From positions 8,370,001 through 8,434,000 of the forward strand of contig CAJFCV020000006.1 of NCBI GenBank assembly GCA_904066235.2: a stretch of DNA of 64,000 bases. Direction: 5' to 3'. The translations under genes were made by a program, and so were the position numbers. The notes below the pieces were generated by a model. It was not told the DNA's origin and searched no databases. It saw only the letters and a list, made by a program, of their open reading frames with translations. This DNA is from Bursaphelenchus xylophilus. Its lineage: Eukaryota > Nematoda > Chromadorea > Rhabditida > Aphelenchoididae. This document shows, in pieces, positions 10,252 through 20,865 of this stretch. The first letter of the stretch is position 1, and every line of letters starts with the position of its first letter.

Positions 10252-11828
10252 ATGTCGTCCCTCTACATGACGCCCAGTTACCATCAGATTTCTCCCATGG
10301 TCCGTTCTCGGTCCTCGAGTGCCCGCAGAGGCAGTGGATTTGAGTGCGGATACTACAGTCGGGACAATCGGAGTTTGGTCCGGTAAGAATCTAATCATAT
10401 TCAAGACCTTTTTGCGGTTAAGGCCAAAAATTATATTACTATTTTAGAGCCCAATCTTATACAGCCGCCAGTTCTGGTGGATTTACCCGGCCAAGCTATG
10501 GATATGGTGGCGGATTCATGTCTAGGTCCATGACTCGATCAGGTAACATCAAGTTTCGCATTTGGCACTTGAAGTTTATAGCAAATTTTGCATTTTTTAT
10601 CCCAAAAATTCAGTTTTTTTCGTAAAAACTAGACATTTTCTGTCCTCTGGGTCACCAAATGGCTACTTTAGACTCTCCTGACTCTTAATTATCTTTTTTA
10701 TACTCTTTGAATCTTTTATTTTTATAAACTCAACAAAAACTGCTGTCCGTCTGTCTCTGCCAAGAAAACATTCAAAAATCACAATAAAAACCTTCCTTTC
10801 GCCTTTTCTTTCGAAACGGAAAGAAAGAATGCCAGCCACGTGCACTTTTAGTCTAATCGGGAAAAGCGAAGTCTCGCGTTCGAAAGTTCGCGGGTTCGAT
10901 TCCGGTTGGGTGCAGTGATGATCAAAATGCAAGGACGTAATGCCGAACAATATTGAGGAATATTTACTTATGAGCACCTTTTGCAAATTTTGTAAAAAAT
11001 TGAATTTTTAGTATTTTTGTCAAAATCAAGACACTTTGAGAGTTGGTTTTGTAAATGAAGCCGCTCTTTTGAAACCTTTTATAGTAAAAAGCTATTATTT
11101 TTTTTACCCAACAAAATCGTGGTCTTTAGGTTCAAACCTCTTCGGCCGTTCATTAAGTGCCTCGGCTCTTGACCGCACCCCTCCCTTCTCGAGCGTCGGA
11201 GTCCAGAGATCCACTCCCCATTACTCGGACAAGTTCCCATATGTCCGCTACTCCTATGGAAACACTGACACTGCCCTCTCCGTTCTTACACAGACTGAAT
11301 TGGTACGATTTTTTGATTTTTACAGCATCTCTGAGCAAATTGTTCAATTATCATTTGATTTCCAGAAGAATCCGCCAATTTACGGGATCAAAGACACTGG
11401 AACAAAGAGATGGCTGGAGGGGAAATTAAACGCCTATAACACTGGACTCTTCCAAAGGGCACCTCCAACTCGAGTTGAACGGCCATTGGCACCGGTCAGG
11501 AGTTATGTTAGGTAAGGAATTTGGGTAAAATAATATTCAAATTAAATTTGCATAATTTTAAAAATTTTGCATAAATTATTCCAGGATTAAATTTTGAATA
11601 TTTTTCAGATATATGGGACAAGACGACGCTGTGGACATGTACAAAAACAAGTACATGACAGTGGGCACCCTCTCCAAATACTGGCTTTCCCCCACCACAG
11701 CTTCCTCGAGAAGAGATCGCGATCTGAACGTGGGATCTTCCATTTCAACCAGTGGCTATGGCTCATATTCCTCTCGATTCGCCACCCGACCCACCTATTA
11801 CTCCAAAGTGGCCAACCGATTATATTAA
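10252..11828 (+). CDS. Arg/Ser/Tyr-rich protein of unknown function
   Basis: Five exons (10252-10382, 10448-10542, 11130-11302, 11366-11511, 11609-11828) join in frame to give 254 aa. The protein has no signal peptide or membrane segment. It is rich in Ser, Tyr, Arg and Gly (for example SYGYGGGFMSRSMTRS), with an ordered-looking middle (YGIKDTGTKRWLEGKLNAYN) and a basic, aromatic C-terminal part (DMYKNKYMTVGTLSKYWLSP, then a Ser/Tyr tail). The pattern resembles small cytoskeleton- or myofilament-associated proteins, but I cannot name a family. Intron 2 is unusually long (587 bp) and contains a tRNA-like sequence. Confidence 0.8.
10842..10914 (+). tRNA. tRNA-like sequence in an intron (probable pseudogene)
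   Basis: The span is exactly 73 nt when folded as a tRNA. A good A box (TAGTCTAATCGG) and a perfect B box (GGTTCGATTCC) are present. The acceptor ends GCACTTT and TGGGTGC pair at six of seven positions, with a discriminator A. The D stem and anticodon stem are poor (CGAA/TTCG around an eight-base loop), so function is doubtful. It lies in the sense orientation inside intron 2 of the Arg/Ser/Tyr-rich gene. Confidence 0.4.
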
Positions 11829-12149
11829 ACATGGGAAAAATTATATTAACCATGACATCTGATGGTTCCAATCAAAAGACCTGATGGCTACATGCTCCGA
11901 TTGATCTTAAAGCCAGTGTTTTTACAACAAAATACAGTAATCTTCTTGTTTTTTATCGATTTTCGAAAAAAGTACAAAAAATATTTTCAAAAATTTATTC
12001 GTATTTTATATAAAAACCCGTGAAAAAAGCACCCGTGACAAGTTGAATTAAGAATTAGATGGTGGAAAGACTGGAGTTTGGACGTAACTAACTTTCAGTA
12101 AAAATTTTAGATAATAAAATTCTAAAATACGCTAAAATTAAACATGTTT

Positions 12150-13576
12150 CTAAATGAGATCACTCGGTCTGGAATGTCGAACCAAATGGGAGTGAGTTGA
12201 GCCGAACGGACGATCCTCGATGAACAAATTGTTATTGATCAGGGCCTGCGCATCAAAACTACTTCTTTTCACAGGCCTCGAGGGCTTTAGAATGGGATCA
12301 TTCTCTTCGGGCCAACGCTTTCGACGAAAAGACTTGGCTCCACAAACCGAAAGGGTACCACAAATAAGCATCAGACCGGCGCCAACCAGCAATATTATGT
12401 AGGCCCAACCAAGCTCGCAGTCGCCTGAAATATAAAATGTTTGCGCACAGTGCGATACGTTTTGTCATAAAAAGCAAAAAATCGTTGCACCGTGCAGAAT
12501 CTTTTCATTTGTTTGCACTGTGCGTCGGCGACAAAGAGTGCACAGTGCGTTGAAAAAATTTCCCCGCACTGTGAAAAATGTTTTCGATTTTTTTTGCACT
12601 CTGCAATGCATTTCTCAAAAATCGCACGGTGCGAAAAAAATTATTTTTTTTGCACCGTGCAAAAAAAAATAAAACTAAAAAAAAAATACCAAAAAATACA
12701 TACCGAGTAAAAATTTGCTGGCATGGGCACCACACGAGTCCTTGATCTCCTGATTATCCCATCCCATCGGGAATAATATACATCCCACACTAATCGCGAC
12801 AGCTAAAATTACCAATATTAGACTTGCCGTTGGAGAAAAATGAAAAATTTTGTAAAAATTATAAGTCAAAAATTGTGATCTCTTACCTGACAAAAATTGG
12901 AATAATCCGACCAGAACCGCGGTCTGTTTGTTCAAAATATTGTCGAAACAACATGCCGGAAGTAAAATAAATACAAGTAACAACGATAAAAATGCGGCGC
13001 AGGCTATGGTTAACGTGCTGAATTGCCAGTAAATGGAGGGAATGTGGGCCAAATCTTCGTAGGTCCCGCATTCCTGGATGATTCGGAACTGTTCTAAGCG
13101 CTAAAAATTTTGATAAAATATAATACCAACAGAAGAAAAAAATTTTTCAACATGTTTTTTTCATTTGGGAGTTAAAAAAAATACAAGTTTCCCAAAAAAA
13201 AAAAAAAAAAATTTTTTTTTCTTTTTGAAATCAAATCCCTCAAATTTAGGTTGTTCCTGCATAACGCGGTGCCAAAAATTCTAAGGTATTTGGAAAATAA
13301 TGATAAATATTATCTTTAACGAAATTCAGGGAAAATCCGAATTCTGCCCTCAGGGAATTGTTACTAAAAATCGAAAAATCAGCAGCTTACCAAATCGTAA
13401 ACGGGGAAATTGCATCTTCTAAAAGCACTCAAGTACACAGGAGTTGTCCTTCCATTCAGCGAGACTTGCCCGATCACCCAATGCGGCACATAAAACCCCG
13501 AAAAAAGGCACAACGAGGAGATGGCGGACAGAGTCACCCACCAATAACCGACCGGTGTCAGGCCAGTCCGGCTCAT
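12150..13576 (-). CDS. LHFPL-type tetraspan membrane protein
   Basis: Exons 13576-13391, 13100-12704 and 12424-12150 give 285 aa with four hydrophobic segments: near residues 10-35 (GYWWVTLSAISSLCLF), after SIYWQF, around SLILVILAVAISVGCILFP, and LGWAYIILLVGA. The stretch GCILFPMGWDNQEIKDSCG, followed by DCELGWAYI, matches the LHFPL signature (GCMIFPDGWDS, CG and RWAYILA in vertebrate members). LHFPL proteins are claudin-like plasma-membrane tetraspans; some partner ion-channel complexes. Between TM2 and TM3 the frame reads through an AT-rich stretch that begins GTAAGAG and resembles an intron, but no in-phase acceptor exists, so I keep it coding; the loop is about 20 residues longer than usual. 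The C-terminal tail is basic and cytosolic. Confidence 0.85.
12445..12660. repeat. Eight-copy GCACNGTGC palindrome array
   Basis: Eight copies of the 9-bp palindrome GCAC-N-GTGC, or one-base variants, start at 12445, 12487, 12515, 12540, 12566, 12596, 12624 and 12652. The central base varies (A, C, T, G) while the arms are kept; two copies are imperfect (GCACTGTGA at 12566, GCACTCTGC at 12596). After the first copy the spacing is 25-30 bp. The sequences between are unrelated A/T runs. The array fills the second intron (12425-12703) of the LHFPL-type gene. Confidence 0.85.
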
Positions 13577-14072
13577 AAAAGCTGGAAATCCAAAAACTAA
13601 ACTTTTATTTACTCGTCTACAACATGTTTTGACATATATCCACGATTCTCCTCAAACATATGACATTATCCATGTCACAAGAAAAAATTGAAGTCCGCAG
13701 GGCTTTTCTCGTGGGAATTGCATGTTATAAATGTTGTGGATTATGTACATAACACGACATGTTATATTCCGAGGGGCTTGCATGTAAAATTTAATTCAAA
13801 TCTTGGTGCAAAATTATGGCAATGGAAAAAACGTAAAAAATTTGAATTACTGATATTAAAAGGGGAATGTAAATATTTTTACTGACAAGGGAAGTCACTT
13901 AAATCACGGATCGATTTTGCGAAACGGCTGATACAGCGATGGAAAGAGTGGGACGGTGATATCGAATCTGAAAACCGCTACCTCCACCGGCCTCTGGGAG
14001 CCGAGATAATCCACCAACAAGTTTGGCCAAATTCCCTCCGAAAAGGTTTCCCTTCCGAAAGCAAAGGGAGAG

Positions 14073-14148
14073 CGACCCGAATGGTCCGGTGGTCTGGAAG
14101 CGCGCTTCCAGGCCTTCGCCTTTTGAGGTTCGAGTCCGCATGGGTCCG
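14073..14148 (+). tRNA. tRNA-like sequence just inside the left terminal repeat
   Basis: The 76-nt span has an A-box-like TGGTCCGGTGG and a B box GGTTCGAGTCC. The ends CGACCCG and TGGGTCC pair at six of seven positions. A perfect eight-pair hairpin (CTGGAAGC/GCTTCCAG) sits where the anticodon arm would be, so it is not a canonical tRNA. A tRNA-derived element promoter is the likeliest reading. Confidence 0.3.
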
Positions 14149-14308
14149 GACTCATACAGGGCGGGCCACAAATTTTAAAAAATCATTTTTTTTCGTCTCC
14201 AAAAAAGCTCAAATTCAAATTTCGGCCTTGAAAGTCGAGTTATTCGGCCAAAAATTCGCATAGGAAATTTGGCCCTGCTATTGACCGGTCGGTTTGCGTG
14301 AAGCGTGA

Positions 14309-17064
14309 ATGAAGAAAATCAGTGTTTTCGCGTAAGTCAATTTATAATGTAAACGTGGTTAAGAGTCCATCTTGCTTGCTCTATTTCAAGGAATATTTTT
14401 TGTAGTTGTTCCGCGCCGCGCCCGGACTAAAATTTGTTCTAACAAGGAAAGTACTTTTATGGGGGCTCCTACTTTTTGACGGGACATATCTCAAAAAATC
14501 AGAAAAAGTGTGCTGATCAAGGATATATAAATCTTAGCTGCCCATTTTAGGTTTTTACGCCCAAGCTTGGGAACTACAGTCAGTTTCATCGTATAAAGTG
14601 TAAAATCGCAGGCTGCAGCAGTTTTGTAAGGGTAAGGCGTACGTAAAAAAGAAGGTACCTCACTAACTAAATCCGCTATCCGGGAATTGAAAACGATGAA
14701 TTGAGCCGGATGCTAAGTTTGGGCTAATTATGACCAGTTTCCGCAGTTATAAGGCAACTTTTACCTATTTTCTTGCCCAACTAAAAAGTTCAATTTCTCC
14801 TCCTTACCTTGTTTATTAATTTAGCTTCGTCCTGCTGTCGGCCGTGAACGCGGCCAATAATCGCCCGATCAGCGAACGCTTCTACGAAGGCAGTCCCAGC
14901 GATCCGGACACCCCAATCTCCTGCGATTCGGACTCGGTGGTGTCGACCTCGAGCGAAAAATGTCTCACCTACTATTTCAACTGCCTCAAGCACAACGGCA
15001 AGTACCTGGAGGTGGGCGATTCGAGCGAGGGCCGCCTGATTTTCTTCGAACAGAACGGCCACACACTCGAAGAGTATTGGGACACCCTGGCTGCGCTGAT
15101 GTACTCGTGCCTCTTCTTTCCCGACAGACCCTATATCCTCAAGCAAAAAGGAACGGCGTAAGTAAAAAACATTTTTTTTAGTGAAAGATTTTTTGGCAAA
15201 AGTTGCGCCGATTGGCCAAAAAAATGTAGCCTTGGAAAACTGAAAGCCGCACGACCTGCGGAGGACATTTTCACGTCAAACTGAGGAGTCCGGTGACCGG
15301 AATAGACTCTTCGCTATCGGTTTTTTACACTTCGTCTGGATTTCGCAGAGAAAGAGAGAAAAAAGACACGCAAAAACGTACTCTCTCGCCCCAAAAATTC
15401 CCCATTTCTTCCCCGACAAAACGTTTTTTCGAAAACTTATGACGCTTTTTTCGTCTTTACAGAGAAAATGACACTACTGCTTAAGCAAAATTGTAAAATT
15501 CAGAAAAAATTGATATGATTTTCGAAACCAGCGCCATGGAAAACCTCCCCCACCCCTCGCCGCCCTCCTCTTTTTTTTAGCGGACCTTTCCGCAGCGGGC
15601 CTTTCCGTACTCAATCAATTTTGCGATATTTTTGAGCGATTTTTTATGGAATTTCACCGTTTTTTTTTTTGATAATTCTAGGAAAATCCGAAGTTCCTTA
15701 TTATTAAAAAACCTGCCGGACAGTTTTTTTTTATTTTTGGCTCGCCTAGTAGAAGACTAGCCAGAGATGAGGCGGCTAGGAGATTGACCCTGGTCTAGAA
15801 AAGGCCCCTCCGTTCGTATGTATTCTCCATTTCAGACAATTAATGTTTGTGGATTGCATGACCCTTCGCAAGAAGGCAACAAACAATCTCGATAATACTA
15901 AACAACTCTGTCAATTCAATCGTCGTCCTCTCGCCAATATCAAGCAGGCAGATGTGATGGCGGCCAAACTGGCGGAGACAGGCAAGTATTTGGAAAGAGT
16001 TCCGAAGATTGGCCACCACCCCGGAAGATGAAAAGTTTATGCGAGCCGTTTTTTCTCAATCACACTTTTTGCAGGGTCTATCATAACCTTGAAGACAACA
16101 GGCAGCGCAACGAACTACGGTTTGTTCCCCTTCGACAGGGACTTTTTTGACTCCGTTGGGGAAGGTGAGTATATCAAGACGACCATCAGAGAGCGCGGAG
16201 GCTGCGCATATTCGACAGACGGAATTGGAGTGGATCAGAAGGATCAAGACGTCAGGAAAGCTGCCGACAAATTCTGCAGATTCGGTGCTGATGGGCAGTT
16301 GTAAGTTGTGGAAGATTTCGACTTAAAAGTCGGATTATTAGGGAGACCTGGCCGGTCAATTTGAGCCATCTGAGCAGTAGCGTGCCAGATCAAAACCTAT
16401 CAATTTTGCACTATATTTTTTTGGCTAACTTTACAATGGAAATGCCTCAAATTTTGATGAAACCTGGCACAAATTTAGAATATTTTTTTCTCAGGCAAAT
16501 GCGAGACTCCTAGTTCGCGAAACGACCGAAATTTTTTAGTCGGAAAATTCTAAAAATTTCATTTCAAAATTTTGAGGTCTATGCGACATTTTTTGGCTTG
16601 TATTTTGCTAAAATTACCGAAATTTTTAGATTAAAGAATTTTCAAATTTTCAAAATTTTTTTCCGAATTTTACCATCAAAAACTTCATGCCTATTTCTCC
16701 CGTAGAAGGTAATATTTACATTTTACTTGATATAGCCAAAAAGTGTTGCCCTCTCACCGCTCTCCGCGTTCCGCGTACTCTCTCGGCCGCAAAGATTGTT
16801 CCATATCTCGGCTGTCCGTGCAAAGCACGAGCTAAAATTTCCAGTAATTGCTATGTGGCCTATTCCCGAAAAGTGCGAAAAATTGAGACAAAATCTGACT
16901 GTCTCACTTGAGGGTACTTCCCTTTGTTGGTTATTGACCGGTCAAGGTCCCACATTTTTTAATTCTCATTTTTTATTACACATATTTTTAGATCATGTCG
17001 TGCGAATCAAGGAATAAACGCCTACGAATACAATCTCAAGAATATGAACCCTAATCCTAAGTAA
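14309..17064 (+). CDS. Secreted Cys-containing protein, unknown family
   Basis: Five exons (14309-14331, 14825-15157, 15836-15981, 16075-16300, 16992-17064) give 266 aa. The signal peptide is split by intron 1: MKKISVFA joins FVLLSAVNA, with mature protein from ANNRPISERF. About eleven cysteines are spread over the mature chain (CDSD, KCLTYYFNCLK, MYSC, VDCMTL, LCQF, GGCAY, FCRF, LSCRAN), suggesting disulphides in an extracellular fold. Intron 3 appears to be GC-AG (exon ends ACAG, intron GCAAGT), chosen because it alone keeps the next exon open. AATAAA follows at about 17108. The family is not recognised. Exon 2 is GC-rich compared with its surroundings, and the gene lies wholly within inverted repeats. 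Confidence 0.75.
14443..14557 (+). repeat. Solo arm of the 591-bp inverted-repeat element
   Basis: About 115 bp match the left arm of the element at 2219, from CAAGGAAAGTACTTTTATGG to the block GCCCATTTTAGGTTTTTA, with only a few changes. TAA (14440-14442) precedes it, as at the intact copy. There is no second arm. It lies in intron 1 of the secreted-protein gene. Confidence 0.85.
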
Positions 17065-17553
17065 ATGTATTTATTTAAACGAGCCGTTTGGGAGTTACAA
17101 GTTATCGAATAAATATATAATTTGGCTGAGCGTCGGTACACTTGTCGGTCTTTGTTAAAGGATTTTTGAAGCCAATTTCCGCAAGTGAAAACCTCTCACG
17201 ATCCGCGATTGCTGTTCAAAGTAACAGACAGTGTTCTAGCATAGCAGAAAAACAGCAATTTTTCGTAAATGTTTCGGCTGCCCGCAAATGTGACCCCCCA
17301 AATTTTGCCCGCAAACTGGTTGCCCTCAGGTGTCGCGACGCCATTCTATTATATTCGTTGCCTTCCTTTTTTCGAAAAGGAGAGCTTTTTGGGGCAACTT
17401 TTTTTTTGGTCAAACTTGTTGGTTGATTATCTCGGCTCCCAGAGGCCGGTGGAGGTAGCGGTTTTCAGATTGGATATCCCCATTCCACCCTCTATATTGC
17501 CGTAACAGTCGTTTTTAAAAATCGATCCGTGACTTAAGTGACTTCCCTTGTGA

Positions 17554-20500
17554 GAAAATGAGACATTAAAAAAACAATATGGGATATTTTGAGACAGGAG
17601 ATAACACAAGATAGCAAAATTTGTTATAATAAATTTTAAAAAATATATTTTTTTAAAATCTGTTTCATCAAATTAATATTAGAATTAGTTTGATGAAGCT
17701 TGGCAAAAAATTAAAGGAAAACTCTCGGTCACTTTTGCAGAAATCACCGTGGTTTCTAAGCCGAAAAATTCCAATAATTTCGGCCATTTTTGGCTATTTC
17801 CGAGATAAGAAATTTCTATTTTTGAAAAAACAGTTTTTTCCAATATTTTCCCCAAAATAAAATCCCGTTTCTTCCTCCAGAATCCCCATTTCGTCCTCAA
17901 ATTCAACTCAAAAGCCGATTTCATGCCTCTGGAGAAAAGAAAATTACAATTAAAGAGGCCAGATGTCCTGAGGAAACAAAGGAATTCCCATTTAACTTTA
18001 ATTGGCCTTTAATTTCACCGCAAAACAACAAATAATACAAACTTTAGAACTCCCGAAAAGAGATTTTCAACGTAAAAAAATAAAATTTTACTCTGTAAAC
18101 ATTCGAAGATACCAAAAAAGAGCCTTGTTGCCCTCCGGCAACAGAATTAAAAAGCCAATTAAAGACGCGTTTAAAGAGACGGAATCGGCATCTGAATTGA
18201 GCCAATAAAACGGAAGGACGCGGCGCGCCGAATGATCAGAAAAGAGCCTCGGGGCTTCCGGCGGATAAACCAAATCTCTCAAGGCCGAAGAGATCTCCAA
18301 AAAAGGGAAGAAAAGAAGCAAAAGGTTAAGGAAATCTTGTTGATGCTGTGGTAGGCGCAAATTAGCGCGAATTTTTGAAATTTTGGGGAGAACAACTAAC
18401 TTCTCTGGAGATTTATTTCAAATTTCGATTACTTTAGAAAATGGGTATTTCTTTGAAATTCCTAGAACAAAGTTTTGAAACTATGTAGAAATTTTGCACG
18501 AATCTTTTTTTAAAGTTATTTTTCCCCGCAATTTTTTTCTCTGGCCGCCTCTACTCACTTTACACAGTCTCTCGTCTGCAAGGAGCGTTAAATATTTCGG
18601 CTTTCATTGCGAGTTGTCAGCAAAATTTTTCAATAATTAATCCGTGGCCTAGATGGATTTTCATTAGCTAAATTCTAAGGAAGCCTAAGAAGTTAACCAA
18701 AAAATTCAAAATTCAATTAAACAGCCAACAACAAGTTTTCCAAAATTCCGCATTCCTGCAAAAAAGTCCACTCCCATAACTGTAAGCAATGACTCCAAAA
18801 CAACTTCGGTGTTACCCCTTCAAAACAGCCTCCAAAAAGGCATGAATTTGTCAAAATATCCCCTTCGGAAAGCCCCTTTCAAAAGTTATGACCTTTTTTT
18901 GGCTTTCGAAGTTTCCGCCTCCAGGCATCCGACGCGGGCAGGTGTGAAATTTGGAAACGAAAATAAAATTTGCATATTTTAGGAGGCGACAAGGACAAAA
19001 TTAATGGACCATGAGGTGATTTGGGGGAGAGGGGGAAAAGTTTTTGCGGTTTTAGAGGAAAAAAAGAGAGATTTTTTGATCAAAAAGTGGATTTAAAAGG
19101 AATTAAATTAACCAAAGATATAAAATTAAAACATTTTTGTCCCAAATTCTCCAACGATCCCTTGGGAATTACACAAAATTCAGCGATTTCCCGTCATTTC
19201 TTTTGTTTGTTTTTGAAATTTCGTCCGAAAAATGTTTACAAAACGAAAAAAATAAATCGCCGGCGATTTAAAATTACTGCGAAATCCGGAAAACGGCTCT
19301 TAAACGGTTAGTAATTACTGTACAAGTAGGTGGAATTCTCAGGAATCCAGAAAAGATTTGTTTTGAAGGTCCAAAATATTGAGGATGACATAAGGAAGAG
19401 ATAAAAAAAGTCGTAAAATAAACAATATTCACAGTTCAGAAGTGGCCATTGGAGATGGCCAAGTGGATTGGGAAATGACTTCGAATTTTTCGAAAAAGTT
19501 TTTGATTTAAAAAAATCATGAGGAAAGGAAAATTAATGGTAATATTTATATGAAAACCGAAACTTTTTGATGAATATCCCCACAAAGATCGCCCTTGTCC
19601 ATTCCCGCCGCTTTTTTAATTAATCACAGATCTCTTTTCCCCGAAATTTATCCGTTAATCGACTCAAAGCCCCTTCAAGACTCCCTTAAATTATTCAAAA
19701 CTCCCGTTGATCTCATGTATCCACTCCCGCGGCTATTCGATTACGTTTTTCGGATTAAAAAAATCAGCGGATTTAAAAGTTGCGCATTAAAAAACTCTCG
19801 AATGACCGCCCTCGAGAGGTTTCTTTGGGTTCTCGAGAGTAGCCAGGACTCCGAAACAGATTATATGACAATGTTCGGAATGAGGAGTGACATTTGAGAG
19901 GGGATTTTAATGTTTTTGGATTAAAAATGTACTATAATATTACAAGTTTAAAAAAATTATTTTAAAAGAAATCTGAGATTTGGGAAAAGAAAATGCCCTA
20001 AAGGCATAAAGAAAAATTAACTTTAGTCAAAATGTTTTCTTGGAAATTCAAAAATTCATCAAAAACAATGTCAAATTTTTTTCCTAAAAAATTTTCAAAA
20101 AGAAGACATAAAACGATATCCTTTTTGGGCATTCGTACAAGTCCACTTCATAAAACATGTCGCGACAAAAAGGTTTATGCAAATTCGCAGTTTCAAAGAT
20201 GGAAATTAAATTCGGCCGAACGGGATTTCCCTCCAAATTGGATGAAAAATGCGGGAAAAATGGAATTTCATTATTTCCGCCGCTTCAAAGACCCTAAGGC
20301 TGTAATGAAAAACTTGGAATAAAAGGGGGAAATGGACTTGGAGTTGGTAGGATACGGGAATATTTTGATTGGTTGACAAAATCTTTGTATTATTGAGTCT
20401 CAGGATTTGAATTTGTTCTATCAATCAACCCCAACAGTAAAATAAAGGTCATCAAAAAATTTGTTCATTTATTACTGTAGCACAATAAAAATTTGGTTCA

Positions 20501-20865
20501 GAACCATGACTGATAGCAATATAAAACTCTGGAAACGCTCTAAAAAAGAAGGAAACACCAGTTGTGATACTAGCATCAAATTATGGCAAGAGACTCGGAC
20601 TGAAAGTTATACTAGAAAAATTAAGCAAATTTCTGATGATTCCATCTGAATGTTCATAGAAAAAGAGAGTATAGTCACAGAATATTCAATACAAAATAAA
20701 GACAAACAGATTTTACAATAAAAAACAATTTTATGCGAAAAAATCCTGAATTTTGATGGATAAATTTCTAAATTACAATAAAGATTTGATAATAAAAAAC
20801 TTTTATTGTCAAAAATAGCTAGTGAACCATCGAAGAGTGTATTTTGCACCCTTAAAATTTACTTC
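17554..20865. other. Gene-poor stretch
   Basis: No supported gene in 3.3 kb. Frames of about 100 codons at 19595-19897 and 20032-20322 lack splice signals, motifs and coding-like composition. Homopolymeric A/T runs are common. Confidence 0.45.

Larger units (their letters stand above)
13886..17550. mobile_element. 3.7-kb segment bounded by ~145-bp terminal inverted repeats
   Basis: The left end (13886-14030) and right end (17406-17550) are inverted copies, roughly 80-85% identical by eye. They share CAAGGGAAGTCACTTAA at the tip and a fully conserved block CTCCACCGGCCTCTGGGAGC further in. TGA flanks both sides (13883-13885 and 17551-17553), compatible with a 3-bp target duplication. The tips resemble those of the 591-bp element at 2219 (CAAGGAAAGT). 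Inside lie a tRNA-like block, a solo arm of the smaller element and a complete five-exon secreted-protein gene, but no recognisable transposase. It may be a large non-autonomous element that captured a gene, or two oppositely inserted copies flanking it by chance. Confidence 0.65.

Noticed and set aside
12814..12893. Possible intron inside the second LHFPL exon
   Set aside because: It begins GTAAGAG and is AT-rich, but the frame stays open and no AG acceptor keeps phase, so it was left as coding sequence.
16687..17017. Frames of 73-74 codons between the last two exons of the secreted-protein gene
   Set aside because: Skipping them joins the flanking exons in perfect phase, and they overlap a dispersed repeat motif.
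19595..20322. Two ~100-codon frames in the 17.6-20.8 kb gap
   Set aside because: No splice signals, no motif, and composition like the surrounding DNA.
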